From Halobacterium jilantaiense (GTDB taxonomy: Archaea; Halobacteriota; Halobacteria; Halobacteriales; Halobacteriaceae): a DNA stretch of 64,000 nucleotides. Both the position numbers and the translations under genes were made by a program. The notes under the pieces were generated by a model that saw nothing but the letters and a program-made list of their open reading frames with translations, was not told where the DNA came from and did not search any database. Where the stretch lies: NCBI RefSeq assembly GCF_900110535.1, contig NZ_FOJA01000001.1, positions 2,019,393 to 2,083,392 on the forward strand. The letters are read 5' to 3'. Shown here piece after piece: positions 25,850 to 32,841 of the stretch. Within the stretch, counting starts at the first letter, position 1. Each line of letters opens with the position of its first letter.

Positions 25850-25984
25850 ATGCCAAAGGCGAACACCCGACTCCCGTGCTCCCGGCAAACACGGGACAAT
25901 ATCCTGTACCCACTCAAGCAGCCACAGGAGAGTTACGACGACCTGCTGCGGCGGTTAGCAGAAGAATACGAGGGAGAACCATGA
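25850..25984 (+). CDS. Micro-ORF 1 of the replication operon (44 aa)
   Basis: A short protein (MPKANTRLPCSRQTRDNILYPLKQ...) with a basic first half and an acidic helix SYDDLLRRLAEEYEG. The pattern of a short strand followed by two helices resembles haloarchaeal VapB-like or CopG-like antitoxin/DNA-binding peptides. Similarity is weak, and no toxin partner is evident. The stop overlaps the next ATG (ATGA). Confidence 0.55.
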   Translation: MPKANTRLPCSRQTRDNILYPLKQPQESYDDLLRRLAEEYEGEP

Positions 25985-26100
25985 TCGACGCGGTCGAAGA
26001 ACACCGCGAGGACCTCGCCGACCTCACGGACACCGACCTTCCCGCAGCCGGCCTCGCGGAGGCACTCCTCGAACTATCCGAACAGGAGGCTGAAGCGTAA
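25981..26100 (+). CDS. Micro-ORF 2 of the replication operon (39 aa)
   Basis: A very acidic peptide (MIDAVEEHREDLADLTDTD...) predicted to be helical throughout, with no recognised domain. Its start overlaps micro-ORF 1 by four bases, and its TAA shares one base with the next ATG. Support comes from the unbroken chain of overlaps and the acidic composition. Confidence 0.5.
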   Translation: MIDAVEEHREDLADLTDTDLPAAGLAEALLELSEQEAEA

Positions 26101-26186
26101 TGTACGGAAACGAGACGGCCGTTGGCGCGGCCGCCACTGCGACGATGGGGATGACGACGAACACCGAGTGGGTGATTCGCCTGTGA
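26100..26186 (+). CDS. Micro-ORF 3 of the replication operon (28 aa)
   Basis: A very short Ala/Thr/Met-rich peptide (MYGNETAVGAAATATMGMTT...). It could be translated, because its ATG overlaps the previous stop and its stop overlaps the next GTG. It may equally be only a ribosome bridge that keeps the operon coupled. An AGGAGG lies about 15 bases upstream. Confidence 0.35.
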   Translation: MYGNETAVGAAATATMGMTTNTEWVIRL

Positions 26187-26320
26187 CTGACTACAGAAGC
26201 CAGCCACAAAGTCGTTACGGAAAACAATTCTGTGGCGGATGCTGGGAACCCGCGCACACCGAAATTGACGGAACGCCAGTGTGTGAATCGCACGCCCGCG
26301 CCTACGGGGTGATTCGGTGA
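26183..26320 (+). CDS. Small zinc-finger protein (45 aa)
   Basis: The peptide contains a compact metal site: CGGC at residues 17-20 and CESH at residues 34-37, i.e. CxxC...CxxH. The rest is basic and glycine-poor. Small zinc fingers next to replication genes are frequent in haloarchaeal viruses and plasmids and usually bind DNA or a partner protein. GTG start, overlapping micro-ORF 3 by four bases and the primase gene by four bases. Confidence 0.65.
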   Translation: MTDYRSQPQSRYGKQFCGGCWEPAHTEIDGTPVCESHARAYGVIR

Positions 26321-28743
26321 GCATTCAAAAACCCCCACGCCCAGAGCCATTAGATGTAACCCCCAGCGCAATCCCCGACACACTCACCAATCAGGATGCG
26401 TGGGTGTGCTGGCGGTACGAATGGGACGCCGACCGCGAAGATTGGACGAAACTCCCCGTCGACGTCAACACCGGAGGGATTGCCAAATCCACGGACGGCG
26501 AAACGTGGACGTCGTTCGAGGACGCGGTCAGCTACCACGCCAAGCAAACCACGGACACGGATGGGATCGGATTCGTTCTTCACGACGAGGCTACCATTCT
26601 GGGCCTTGACCTTGATGATTGCCGCGACCCCGAAACAGGCGACCGCGAGGCATGGGCCGACCACGTGCTTGAGAAGGTCCCCACGTATGCGGAGGTATCC
26701 CCGTCCGGAACCGGATTGCGGTTACTCGGCCTGGGGTTCGTCCCTGAGGGAGGGAACCGCGCGGACGTCGAGGATGAACCCGGCCACATTGAGATGTACG
26801 ATACCGGCCGATATCTGACTGTGACCGGCCACCGGATTGAGGACACGCCGGCGGACGTGACGCAAGTCCATCAAGCAGTGAAGGACGTCCACGGTGAGTA
26901 TATCGCTAGTGACGCTGAATCCGCCGGCTCGGAGGATGGACCTGGCGGCGTGAACCCCACCCCTAAGGCCGGCAAGACCGGGTCGGTCCCCCTATCGGAC
27001 GCCGACCTTATCGAGAAGGCGAAGAACGCCGAGAACGGTGAGAAGTTCCGCCGGCTGTGGAACGGAGATACGGCGGGGTATCCGTCACAGAGCGAAGCGG
27101 ATCAGGCGCTCGTGAATCTGCTGGCGTTCTGGACGGGCGGTGACCGTTCGAGGATTGACAGTCTGTTCCGCGAATCCGGTTTGTACCGGGAGAAGTGGGA
27201 TGCCGACCGTGGCGACCGGACGTATGGGGAGCGAACGATACGGACGGCGCTAGAGGGTCAAACTGAGTTCTACGACCCGGACGCCACAGAGAACACTTCC
27301 CCGGAGCGTGACGCCGGCGAGAACGTCACAGACGGCGACAAGCGAACCGGCACGCACGACGTGACGTGGTCGGACGTATACGAGCGGTATCAGAACGCGG
27401 AGAACAGCGACGGGAAGAACGCCGCACGGTATGACGCCGCCGAAGTTCTCCTACAAAACCACTATTGGCGGACCTTCGAGGAAGACGATACGCTATGGTG
27501 GTACGATCCGAACGACGGGATTTACCGGCAAACCGGAGAGTCACAAGCCCGCCAAATCGTCCGTGACCGCCTGCGTGACAAGTACGCGCGTAACGAGGTC
27601 CGCGAGGTCTTATCCCACCTTCGAGCGGCTACGACAGTCACACAAGACGATATGGGTGGGCCTGCAGAGAAAGTTGCCGTGGCCAACGGCGTGTTGGACG
27701 TATCCGACCGTGAGTTATCCGACCACGACCCCGAGTATAATTTCTTGAGCCGTCTCGGAACGGAATACGATCCGGACGCGGATTGTCCCCGGTTCAAACA
27801 ATTCCTTGACGAAGTGGTGTCCGACGAAACAGCCAAGAAGAAACTGCAGGAGTTCGCGGGCTTCACGCTAATGCACTGGCGGCTAAAGTGGCATAAGAGC
27901 CTCTTCATCGTCGGTCCACGGAATAGCGGGAAATCCACGTTTGCCGATACGATACGCGCTCTTCACGGTGAGGACACCGTGGCTAGTCTCTCCCCACAGG
28001 AAATGACCCAACGGTTCGGCGGCGCGGAACTGTACGGGAAGTGGGTGAATATCCGGAACGATATTCCCGCGAGCGCGGTGAAGAAAACCGGGACGTTCAA
28101 AGAGATTATCGCGGGCGACCCCATCAAGGCTGAGCGGAAGGGCAAAGACCCGTTCATGTTCACGCCAACCGCGAAACACATTTTCGCAGCGAACCAGCTC
28201 CCCGATACGGAGAACGACGACGGGGCGTTCTATCGCCGGATTCTCCTCGCGGCATTTCCTCGAACAATCCCACAGGACGACCGCGACGGTGATTTAGACG
28301 AGAAACTCGAATCGGAGCTTCCCGGTATCTTAAACTGGGCGCTTGACGGCCTGCAGCGGCTTCGGGAACAGGGTGGCTTCACGGGTGACTTGACGCCGTC
28401 CCTAACAGCCGAGAAGTGGGATAAATGGGGGAGTACAGTGGACCGATTCGCGTCTACGTGCCTTGACGTGGGTGACGTAGGTAACACCGAACCGATTCCG
28501 AAAAAGACCGTGCATCAAGTGTATAAGAACTTCTGCGAGCAAGAGTCCATGCCGGCGGAAATGCAGAGTGAAATGACCACGCGGCTGAAAACAGACCACA
28601 ACGTGAGTGACGGCCGTGCGACTGTGAACGGAACACAGAAACGGTGTTTTCTGAATGTCTCGTTCACGGCGCGAGCAGACGCCTATCGGTCGGACACAGA
28701 CGCAGGTGGCCGGTCATCCAGTGGCTTCGGCGGCTTCGAGTAG
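26317..28743 (+). CDS. Primase-polymerase / SF3 helicase replication protein
   Basis: The 808-residue replication initiator-type protein. The N-terminal 200 residues are an archaeo-eukaryotic primase-polymerase (prim-pol) domain. Its catalytic acidic motif is GLDLDDCRD near residue 97, with SPSGTGLRLLG and GHIEMYDTGRYLTVTGH further on. A linker follows, then a D5/P4-type SF3 helicase. Walker A is GPRNSGKSTFADTI near residue 535, the B region YGKWVNIRNDIP, and sensor/arginine segments HIFAANQLPDTENDDGAFYRRI. A winged-helix tail follows. It should prime and unwind the element's DNA at the adjacent repeat region. GTG start (MSIQKPPRPE). Confidence 0.9.
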   Translation: MSIQKPPRPEPLDVTPSAIPDTLTNQDAWVCWRYEWDADREDWTKLPVDVNTGGIAKSTDGETWTSFEDAVSYHAKQTTDTDGIGFVLHDEATILGLDLDDCRDPETGDREAWADHVLEKVPTYAEVSPSGTGLRLLGLGFVPEGGNRADVEDEPGHIEMYDTGRYLTVTGHRIEDTPADVTQVHQAVKDVHGEYIASDAESAGSEDGPGGVNPTPKAGKTGSVPLSDADLIEKAKNAENGEKFRRLWNGDTAGYPSQSEADQALVNLLAFWTGGDRSRIDSLFRESGLYREKWDADRGDRTYGERTIRTALEGQTEFYDPDATENTSPERDAGENVTDGDKRTGTHDVTWSDVYERYQNAENSDGKNAARYDAAEVLLQNHYWRTFEEDDTLWWYDPNDGIYRQTGESQARQIVRDRLRDKYARNEVREVLSHLRAATTVTQDDMGGPAEKVAVANGVLDVSDRELSDHDPEYNFLSRLGTEYDPDADCPRFKQFLDEVVSDETAKKKLQEFAGFTLMHWRLKWHKSLFIVGPRNSGKSTFADTIRALHGEDTVASLSPQEMTQRFGGAELYGKWVNIRNDIPASAVKKTGTFKEIIAGDPIKAERKGKDPFMFTPTAKHIFAANQLPDTENDDGAFYRRILLAAFPRTIPQDDRDGDLDEKLESELPGILNWALDGLQRLREQGGFTGDLTPSLTAEKWDKWGSTVDRFASTCLDVGDVGNTEPIPKKTVHQVYKNFCEQESMPAEMQSEMTTRLKTDHNVSDGRATVNGTQKRCFLNVSFTARADAYRSDTDAGGRSSSGFGGFE

Positions 28744-28778
28744 CCCCGAATTGTTTATTTCACTTCTTTTCCTTACCC

Positions 28779-28990
28779 TGGTGAAAGTATAACTTGCCGG
28801 ATCCAGGCATCACACACCACAGTACGCCAATATAAGTATTTTAACTAGACAACCCCCGGCATATCTACGCGCGTATGCGTATGCATGCCCGCCCGCCTGT
28901 GTGGTTCATCGGGGTTTGTCTAGTCAACTAGATTATATTGGCGGAAGCGTGGTTATACTCTCTGTATTACGGTGGTAACACTTTCACCAC
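28779..28990. other. Nested inverted repeats, probable replication origin
   Basis: Arms nest around a GC-rich centre. GGTGAAAGT (28780-28788) pairs with ACTTTCACC (28980-28988), AGTATAAC (28786-28793) with GTTATACT (28952-28959), CGCCAATATAA (28825-28835) with TTATATTGGCG (28933-28943), and ACTAGACAACCCC (28844-28856) with GGGGTTTGTCTAGT (28911-28924, one extra T). A palindrome TCTAGTCAACTAGA sits at 28919-28932. There is no gene between 28744 and 29216. It lies directly after the replication gene. Confidence 0.6.
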
Positions 28991-29051
28991 GGTGCAGACC
29001 ACGGCCGATGACCCTTGTAACGGCCGAGTACCAACAACGGTTGTGGGCTGG

Positions 29052-29100
29052 ATGATAACATTTCTATCTATTTATTGATGTATATTCCATTTCCATTCAA
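29052..29100. other. AT-rich stretch in the origin region
   Basis: From 29052 to about 29100 the sequence is mostly A and T (for example CTATCTATTTATTGATG), the most AT-rich segment of the window. It could be the DNA-unwinding part of the origin beside the inverted repeats. No coding frame fits it. Confidence 0.45.
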
Positions 29101-29184
29101 AGTGACTCATAGTAACTCCCTGTGCTCGGAAGGTCGCGTTTCCGTTCTGAACTACATGCCCTTATACCACTATCCTGACACAGA

Positions 29185-29194
29185 AATATAAGTG
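29185..29194 (+). promoter_or_regulatory. Promoter of the second element operon
   Basis: AAATATAAGT is a strong TATA-like element about 30 bases before the ATG at 29217, and it is followed by another AT-rich run (GTGTATATCACACATATG). It would drive the long rightward operon. Confidence 0.5.
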
Positions 29195-29216
29195 TATATC
29201 ACACATATGTCTGCGT

Positions 29217-29372
29217 ATGGATCGAACCTCAATCCCCCTGGGGACGTCGACCCGTGACGACCTCAAGGCGTACAAAGAACAGCACGACCTCCGGAACTAC
29301 AACCGCGCCATACAGTCACTACTCGCGGACCAGGAGGAACCGGCAGAGAACGACGGCCGTGGCCGTGCGTGA
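29217..29372 (+). CDS. Ribbon-helix-helix-like peptide (51 aa)
   Basis: The sequence IPLGTSTRDDLKAYKEQHDLRNYNRAIQSLL has the strand-helix-helix pattern of small RHH (CopG/VapB-type) DNA-binding proteins: T-x(2)-DLK followed by a second helix with a hydrophobic end. No toxin gene follows. Lying right after the origin-like repeats, it may control copy number or the downstream operon. This is inference from pattern. Confidence 0.65.
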   Translation: MDRTSIPLGTSTRDDLKAYKEQHDLRNYNRAIQSLLADQEEPAENDGRGRA

Positions 29373-29402
29373 AATAGCCCTCCTACAACTCCCTCAAATC
29401 AC

Positions 29403-29849
29403 ATGACTGCGTCTAATCAAACGGTTGTAAACGGTGGTAGTGAACCCGACTATTCCAACGTGGAAATCCCAGCGAAGCCACCCGAGGAGTTCACGTACCA
29501 AGAGCGGCGGGCGGACCTACTCTCACAGATTGAGGACCTCGGCCATCCGAAACTCCTCAATCAGTCGGAGCAAGCCGAGCGATTCGGCGTTAGTCAGACG
29601 CAGATTCACAAGGACTTAGACCGAATCGCTGAATCCAGCCGCGAGCACGTTGCGGACCGCGACCGCCGGGCGCTCACCGTGGAGAGTGTCGTGAACCGCG
29701 CGGTGATTGGGTTGCTGCGCGAGGAGAAATACCGGAAGGCCGCTCGCACGGTCATGGAGTTCGACGAGTGGTGCCAGGAGTTCCAGGAGCTCGAGGAGTT
29801 GGCGGCCCGTATCTCGGCGCTTGAAGAAGCGCAAGGAGGTGGCCGATAA
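29403..29849 (+). CDS. HTH DNA-binding protein (148 aa)
   Basis: Residues 35-75 form a helix-turn-helix (LLNQSEQAERFGVSQTQIHK with DLDRI after it). The C-terminal half is a charged coiled-coil-like region ending ELEELAARISALEEAQ. The shape recalls small-terminase or partition-adaptor proteins, as well as simple regulators. None can be preferred. The TAA shares a base with the next ATG, and AAGGAGGTG precedes that start, so the operon continues. Confidence 0.7.
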   Translation: MTASNQTVVNGGSEPDYSNVEIPAKPPEEFTYQERRADLLSQIEDLGHPKLLNQSEQAERFGVSQTQIHKDLDRIAESSREHVADRDRRALTVESVVNRAVIGLLREEKYRKAARTVMEFDEWCQEFQELEELAARISALEEAQGGGR

Positions 29850-30070
29850 TGCGGCACTCCAAGCGGGAGCTCGAGCGCGCGGTCGATGACTTGGACCCCA
29901 CGGCCGACTACGACGGGCCGTCGAAGATCGTGATAAACGACTACGTGGTTCCGACGGACTGGGACGGCGGGGAGAGCGACGACGGCGAGAAGCGGCTGGC
30001 ATCCCGGACGCGGATCACCCGCGACGCCGTCGGCGACTGGCACACCGAACGGGAGGACTTCGACTCATGA
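29849..30070 (+). CDS. Small SKRE-motif protein 1 (73 aa)
   Basis: The first of three neighbouring small proteins that start with the same motif: here RHSKRELERAVDDLD. The rest is acidic (VPTDWDGGESDDGEKR) and unlike the other two. No known domain. It overlaps the next gene by four bases. GGAGG (30052-30056) lies ten bases ahead of that start. Confidence 0.65.
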   Translation: MRHSKRELERAVDDLDPTADYDGPSKIVINDYVVPTDWDGGESDDGEKRLASRTRITRDAVGDWHTEREDFDS

Positions 30071-30333
30071 CTCGGCACTCAAAGCGCGAGCTAGAACGCG
30101 CGCTTGATGACCTCACGACTGAGGCCACGACTCCCGGGGACGTCCCCGACCGCGTCCGTGAGGCGTTTCGCGCAGCGCTCGCGTATCGGTATGCGAACTA
30201 TGGGAGTGTCGCCGGCGACCCGGACGGCGACAGCGAGGAGATGGGCGCGTTCCTTCGGGACGCCAGTGACCACGTTGAGGAGCCGTACGCGACGGCGCTC
30301 CGGGAACTGATTGACGCGAGGCGGTCGACATGA
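30067..30333 (+). CDS. Small SKRE-motif protein 2 (88 aa)
   Basis: N-terminus TRHSKRELERALDDLT is near-identical to that of the preceding protein. It is followed by a helical segment (DRVREAFRAALAYRYANYG) and a second helix pair near the end (EPYATALRELIDARRS). Probably all-alpha. Role unknown. Four-base overlaps on both sides. Confidence 0.65.
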   Translation: MTRHSKRELERALDDLTTEATTPGDVPDRVREAFRAALAYRYANYGSVAGDPDGDSEEMGAFLRDASDHVEEPYATALRELIDARRST

Positions 30334-30581
30334 CGCGCCGGTCGAAGCGTGAGATTGCGCGGAAGGTCGACAGCCTAGAGACGCCGTCTGACGCGACGAC
30401 GCCACACCACGGAATTGTCTATACTGACGGCGACGGGGACGGGTACGTGACGCCGGACGGCGACCGCGTGCCAGCCGACGCGGCGGGGAACCCCGACCTC
30501 TCCCATAGTGGGCCGACGGTGGTTCTTCGCGGGGAGTACGCCGAGAACGCGCCGCGTGTTCCGGAGGACGTCGACGAATGA
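30330..30581 (+). CDS. Small SKRE-motif protein 3 (83 aa)
   Basis: N-terminus TRRSKREIARKVDSLE is the third version of the shared motif. The remainder is strand-like and acidic (IVYTDGDGDGYVTPDGDRVPAD), different from the other two, so only the first 15 residues are common. Overlaps its neighbours by four bases each way. Confidence 0.65.
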   Translation: MTRRSKREIARKVDSLETPSDATTPHHGIVYTDGDGDGYVTPDGDRVPADAAGNPDLSHSGPTVVLRGEYAENAPRVPEDVDE

Positions 30582-30847
30582 CTTGGTCCGTGATGACCCC
30601 CCGGGTTCGCCGGCACCCGGGGGCGAGCATCCACGCCGGCCGTCGGACGTCGTCGTTTCGGTCATGGATCCAGTACCCCGTTCGTGTGTCACAGCACGGC
30701 GGGGCATGCGACGACCCCGAGGTTTCGGCACTCTCGGGCGAGCCACCGCGCCGACCCAATTCGACTATGAACGATTCGAATCGAACGACCACGCTAGTAC
30801 AGTCCCATGAACACACGCCGACCCTATTCGGTGGTCAGAATGAGTGA
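30578..30847 (+). CDS. Element protein of unknown function (89 aa)
   Basis: An unusually basic, Arg/Ser/Pro-rich small protein (MTWSVMTPRVRRHPGASIHAG...) in an otherwise acidic proteome, without recognisable domains. The ATGA overlap with the gene before it, and GGAGG (30563-30567) ten bases ahead, support translation. The composition is a warning that it could be a non-coding frame. Confidence 0.45.
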   Translation: MTWSVMTPRVRRHPGASIHAGRRTSSFRSWIQYPVRVSQHGGACDDPEVSALSGEPPRRPNSTMNDSNRTTTLVQSHEHTPTLFGGQNE

Positions 30848-31262
30848 CGAATACCTGTTCGCGCTCCGCGAGGGCCATCCGGGGATCAAATTCCATCGGG
30901 GCGTAAGTTTCGACTACGGCCGCACGGGCGGCGACCCGATTCAGTTCATCGATGACGAGGACACCGTCAACCGTCTCAAGAACAAGACCGACAAGTCCGG
31001 GAACCACGTGTTCCGGTGGGTGGCAACCTCGGAGCTTGAGGCGGTCCTCGATGCAGCGGACGACGCGGCTGCGGCGATTGAAGCGGGCGAGCATGACGCA
31101 ATTCTCGACCTGCTGCTGGCGGCCGAGCAAAAGCGGTACGGCCCCCGCGTCACCGTCCTCGACGCGATAGGGGAGCGGTCCCGCCAAATCGAGGCTGAAT
31201 CGAACCCGGACGACCTCGCCGATTCGGTGACGGTGGCGGACGTCCGCGCGAGCATCCAGTAA
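30840..31262 (+). CDS. Element protein of unknown function (140 aa)
   Basis: An acidic soluble protein with a mixed N-terminal half (YLFALREGHPGIKFHRGVSF) and a helical C-terminal half (ATSELEAVLDAADDAAAAIE). No known domain. The ATG at 30840 overlaps the previous gene by eight bases; an in-frame ATG at 30807 would add 11 residues. Continues the operon. Confidence 0.65.
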   Translation: MSDEYLFALREGHPGIKFHRGVSFDYGRTGGDPIQFIDDEDTVNRLKNKTDKSGNHVFRWVATSELEAVLDAADDAAAAIEAGEHDAILDLLLAAEQKRYGPRVTVLDAIGERSRQIEAESNPDDLADSVTVADVRASIQ

Positions 31263-31266
31263 CCCG

Positions 31267-31953
31267 ATGAGTGTTGGCGAGGACCCATTCCCGGACCTGG
31301 ACCCCTATCCGGAGGGGTTGGATTTCTGGGAGCGCGACCACCTCGGCGGCCTGTTCTCCCAGGCCGCGCACGGTGATTGCGCGTCCCACGTAGCCATGCC
31401 CCGGCCGAATTCCAGTGAGATTGCTGGCGCGCAGGACCTCCCGAGTGAAGCCACCCCGGACGATACCGAGCGACAGTATTTCTGGGCGGGAGATAGCAGC
31501 TGGAATAGAGACGGCGACCGGTTTGACGCGCCCGCATTAGGCGACCGGCTCGCCGACACCGTCGCCGACGTGAATAACCCGTTACTGGATGATAGCACAG
31601 TGGCGTTCGACATCTTCCCGACCCAAACGGGCGGCGACTACACTAGTCGCGTGATCGTCGAGAACGGCAAGGTGACGGACTACACTGTGGCGCTCCCGTT
31701 CTTCCCGATTGAGGACTACGTTGGGAAGTACAAGTTCATCCAACTCCGGTATCTCCTCAAGCGGGACGCCCCACTCCTCCGGCCGCATAACACGGCCACC
31801 ATTCGCGGAGGCGTTCCGTATCTCTACTATGGCCGCGACAGTACCCCGAGTGCTCCCTCGGGTGCGCTCGCCGGCTTGGTGGCGGATATTGTAGAGGCGT
31901 ACGTGGGAGAGTCGACGGGGGACACCCTGGATGGCTACCCCGAGGACTACTAG
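31267..31953 (+). CDS. Element protein of unknown function (228 aa)
   Basis: An acidic, largely beta-like soluble protein (TVAFDIFPTQTGGDYTSRVIVENGKVTDYTVALPF) with a Pro/Tyr-rich C-terminus. No transmembrane segment, signal or nucleotide-binding motif is visible. It begins four bases after the preceding stop. The late-operon position would suit a structural or cargo protein, but nothing in the sequence proves either. Confidence 0.65.
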   Translation: MSVGEDPFPDLDPYPEGLDFWERDHLGGLFSQAAHGDCASHVAMPRPNSSEIAGAQDLPSEATPDDTERQYFWAGDSSWNRDGDRFDAPALGDRLADTVADVNNPLLDDSTVAFDIFPTQTGGDYTSRVIVENGKVTDYTVALPFFPIEDYVGKYKFIQLRYLLKRDAPLLRPHNTATIRGGVPYLYYGRDSTPSAPSGALAGLVADIVEAYVGESTGDTLDGYPEDY

Positions 31954-32004
31954 TCGGGGGAACCAATCCGTAGTTATTTTCGTATTGATGAGAACGACTG
32001 GGAT

Positions 32005-32754
32005 ATGAACCGACGGCGATTCCTTGCTACTGCAGCTACAATCGGTGCGGCAGGACTCGCTGGTTGTACCAGTAGTGGCGACTCGGCGAATCCAGCAACC
32101 GCGTCACAAACATCGATTGGGCAACAGACAACCTCGACATCTACTGACTCACAGACGCAAACCTCCTCAACCTCGGTTGAGGCGAGTGTGACCTCGGCGG
32201 AGTACCGAGTCCAATCACCAAACGGCTACGAGGAAGGCGCGATTGTGGGGCACGTCAAGAATACGGGCACTAAACGGCTGAGGTCGGTCGCTGTCACTGG
32301 GAAATTCTACGACGGGCAGGACAACCTATTGACCACGCGCGTGGTAAAAATCAGTGACCTAGCTCCTGGCGAAGTATGGGACGCCTTCGTCATATACGTT
32401 GACAACCCCTCAAAGGTTGAGCGAGGCGAGCTTGTAATCACTCAAGCGACTACAACGCCACGCACCTATTTCCCCGATGGATTTAGCGTCACTGAGTCAG
32501 GTATGGAGGTGCCACAGGACGACAATCGCCCTATCATCTCAGCAACGGTCGAGAATACAAGCGGTGTTGACGATGCTTTCCTAATGGCTGTCCCGAAGGT
32601 GTATGCAGAAAACGGGAACGTCCTCGGAACTGCCATCACGTCAAAGAGTGGTCTGTCTGACGGTAAAACTTGGAACTTCAATAGCCGCGTTCGGATTCTA
32701 AACGGTGAATGGACAGATAGGGCCGCCGATCACGAGGTTGTTCTTCTCCAATAA
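32005..32754 (+). CDS. Tat lipoprotein with FxLYD-like domains (element cargo)
   Basis: The 249-residue exported protein has a twin-arginine signal and lipobox (RRRFLATAATIGAAGLAGC), a low-complexity Thr/Ser/Gln linker (residues 25-60), and two Ig-like domains. The first has the FxLYD pattern (IVGHVKNTGTKRLRSVAVTGKFYD), and the second (ISATVENTSGVDDAFLMAVP) looks related. It sits on the cell surface. It is the only element gene with an obvious envelope location, with its own gap before it, so it is likely cargo rather than part of replication. Confidence 0.8.
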   Translation: MNRRRFLATAATIGAAGLAGCTSSGDSANPATASQTSIGQQTTSTSTDSQTQTSSTSVEASVTSAEYRVQSPNGYEEGAIVGHVKNTGTKRLRSVAVTGKFYDGQDNLLTTRVVKISDLAPGEVWDAFVIYVDNPSKVERGELVITQATTTPRTYFPDGFSVTESGMEVPQDDNRPIISATVENTSGVDDAFLMAVPKVYAENGNVLGTAITSKSGLSDGKTWNFNSRVRILNGEWTDRAADHEVVLLQ

Positions 32755-32841
32755 CGCTTGGCCATCCCCGATACTTGGAGGGCATGACCGTTCTGGGTGG
32801 GATGGACGGGCTTTTTGCCGTTCCCACGCTTGCCTCCCTGT

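Noticed and set aside
25850-26186. A type II toxin-antitoxin pair
   Set aside because: The first peptide is vaguely antitoxin-like, but neither neighbour has a PIN, RelE or other toxin signature.
29403-31953. A provirus head/packaging module
   Set aside because: The HTH protein could resemble a small terminase, but no large terminase, portal, protease or capsid motif was found, so a viral call is not supported.
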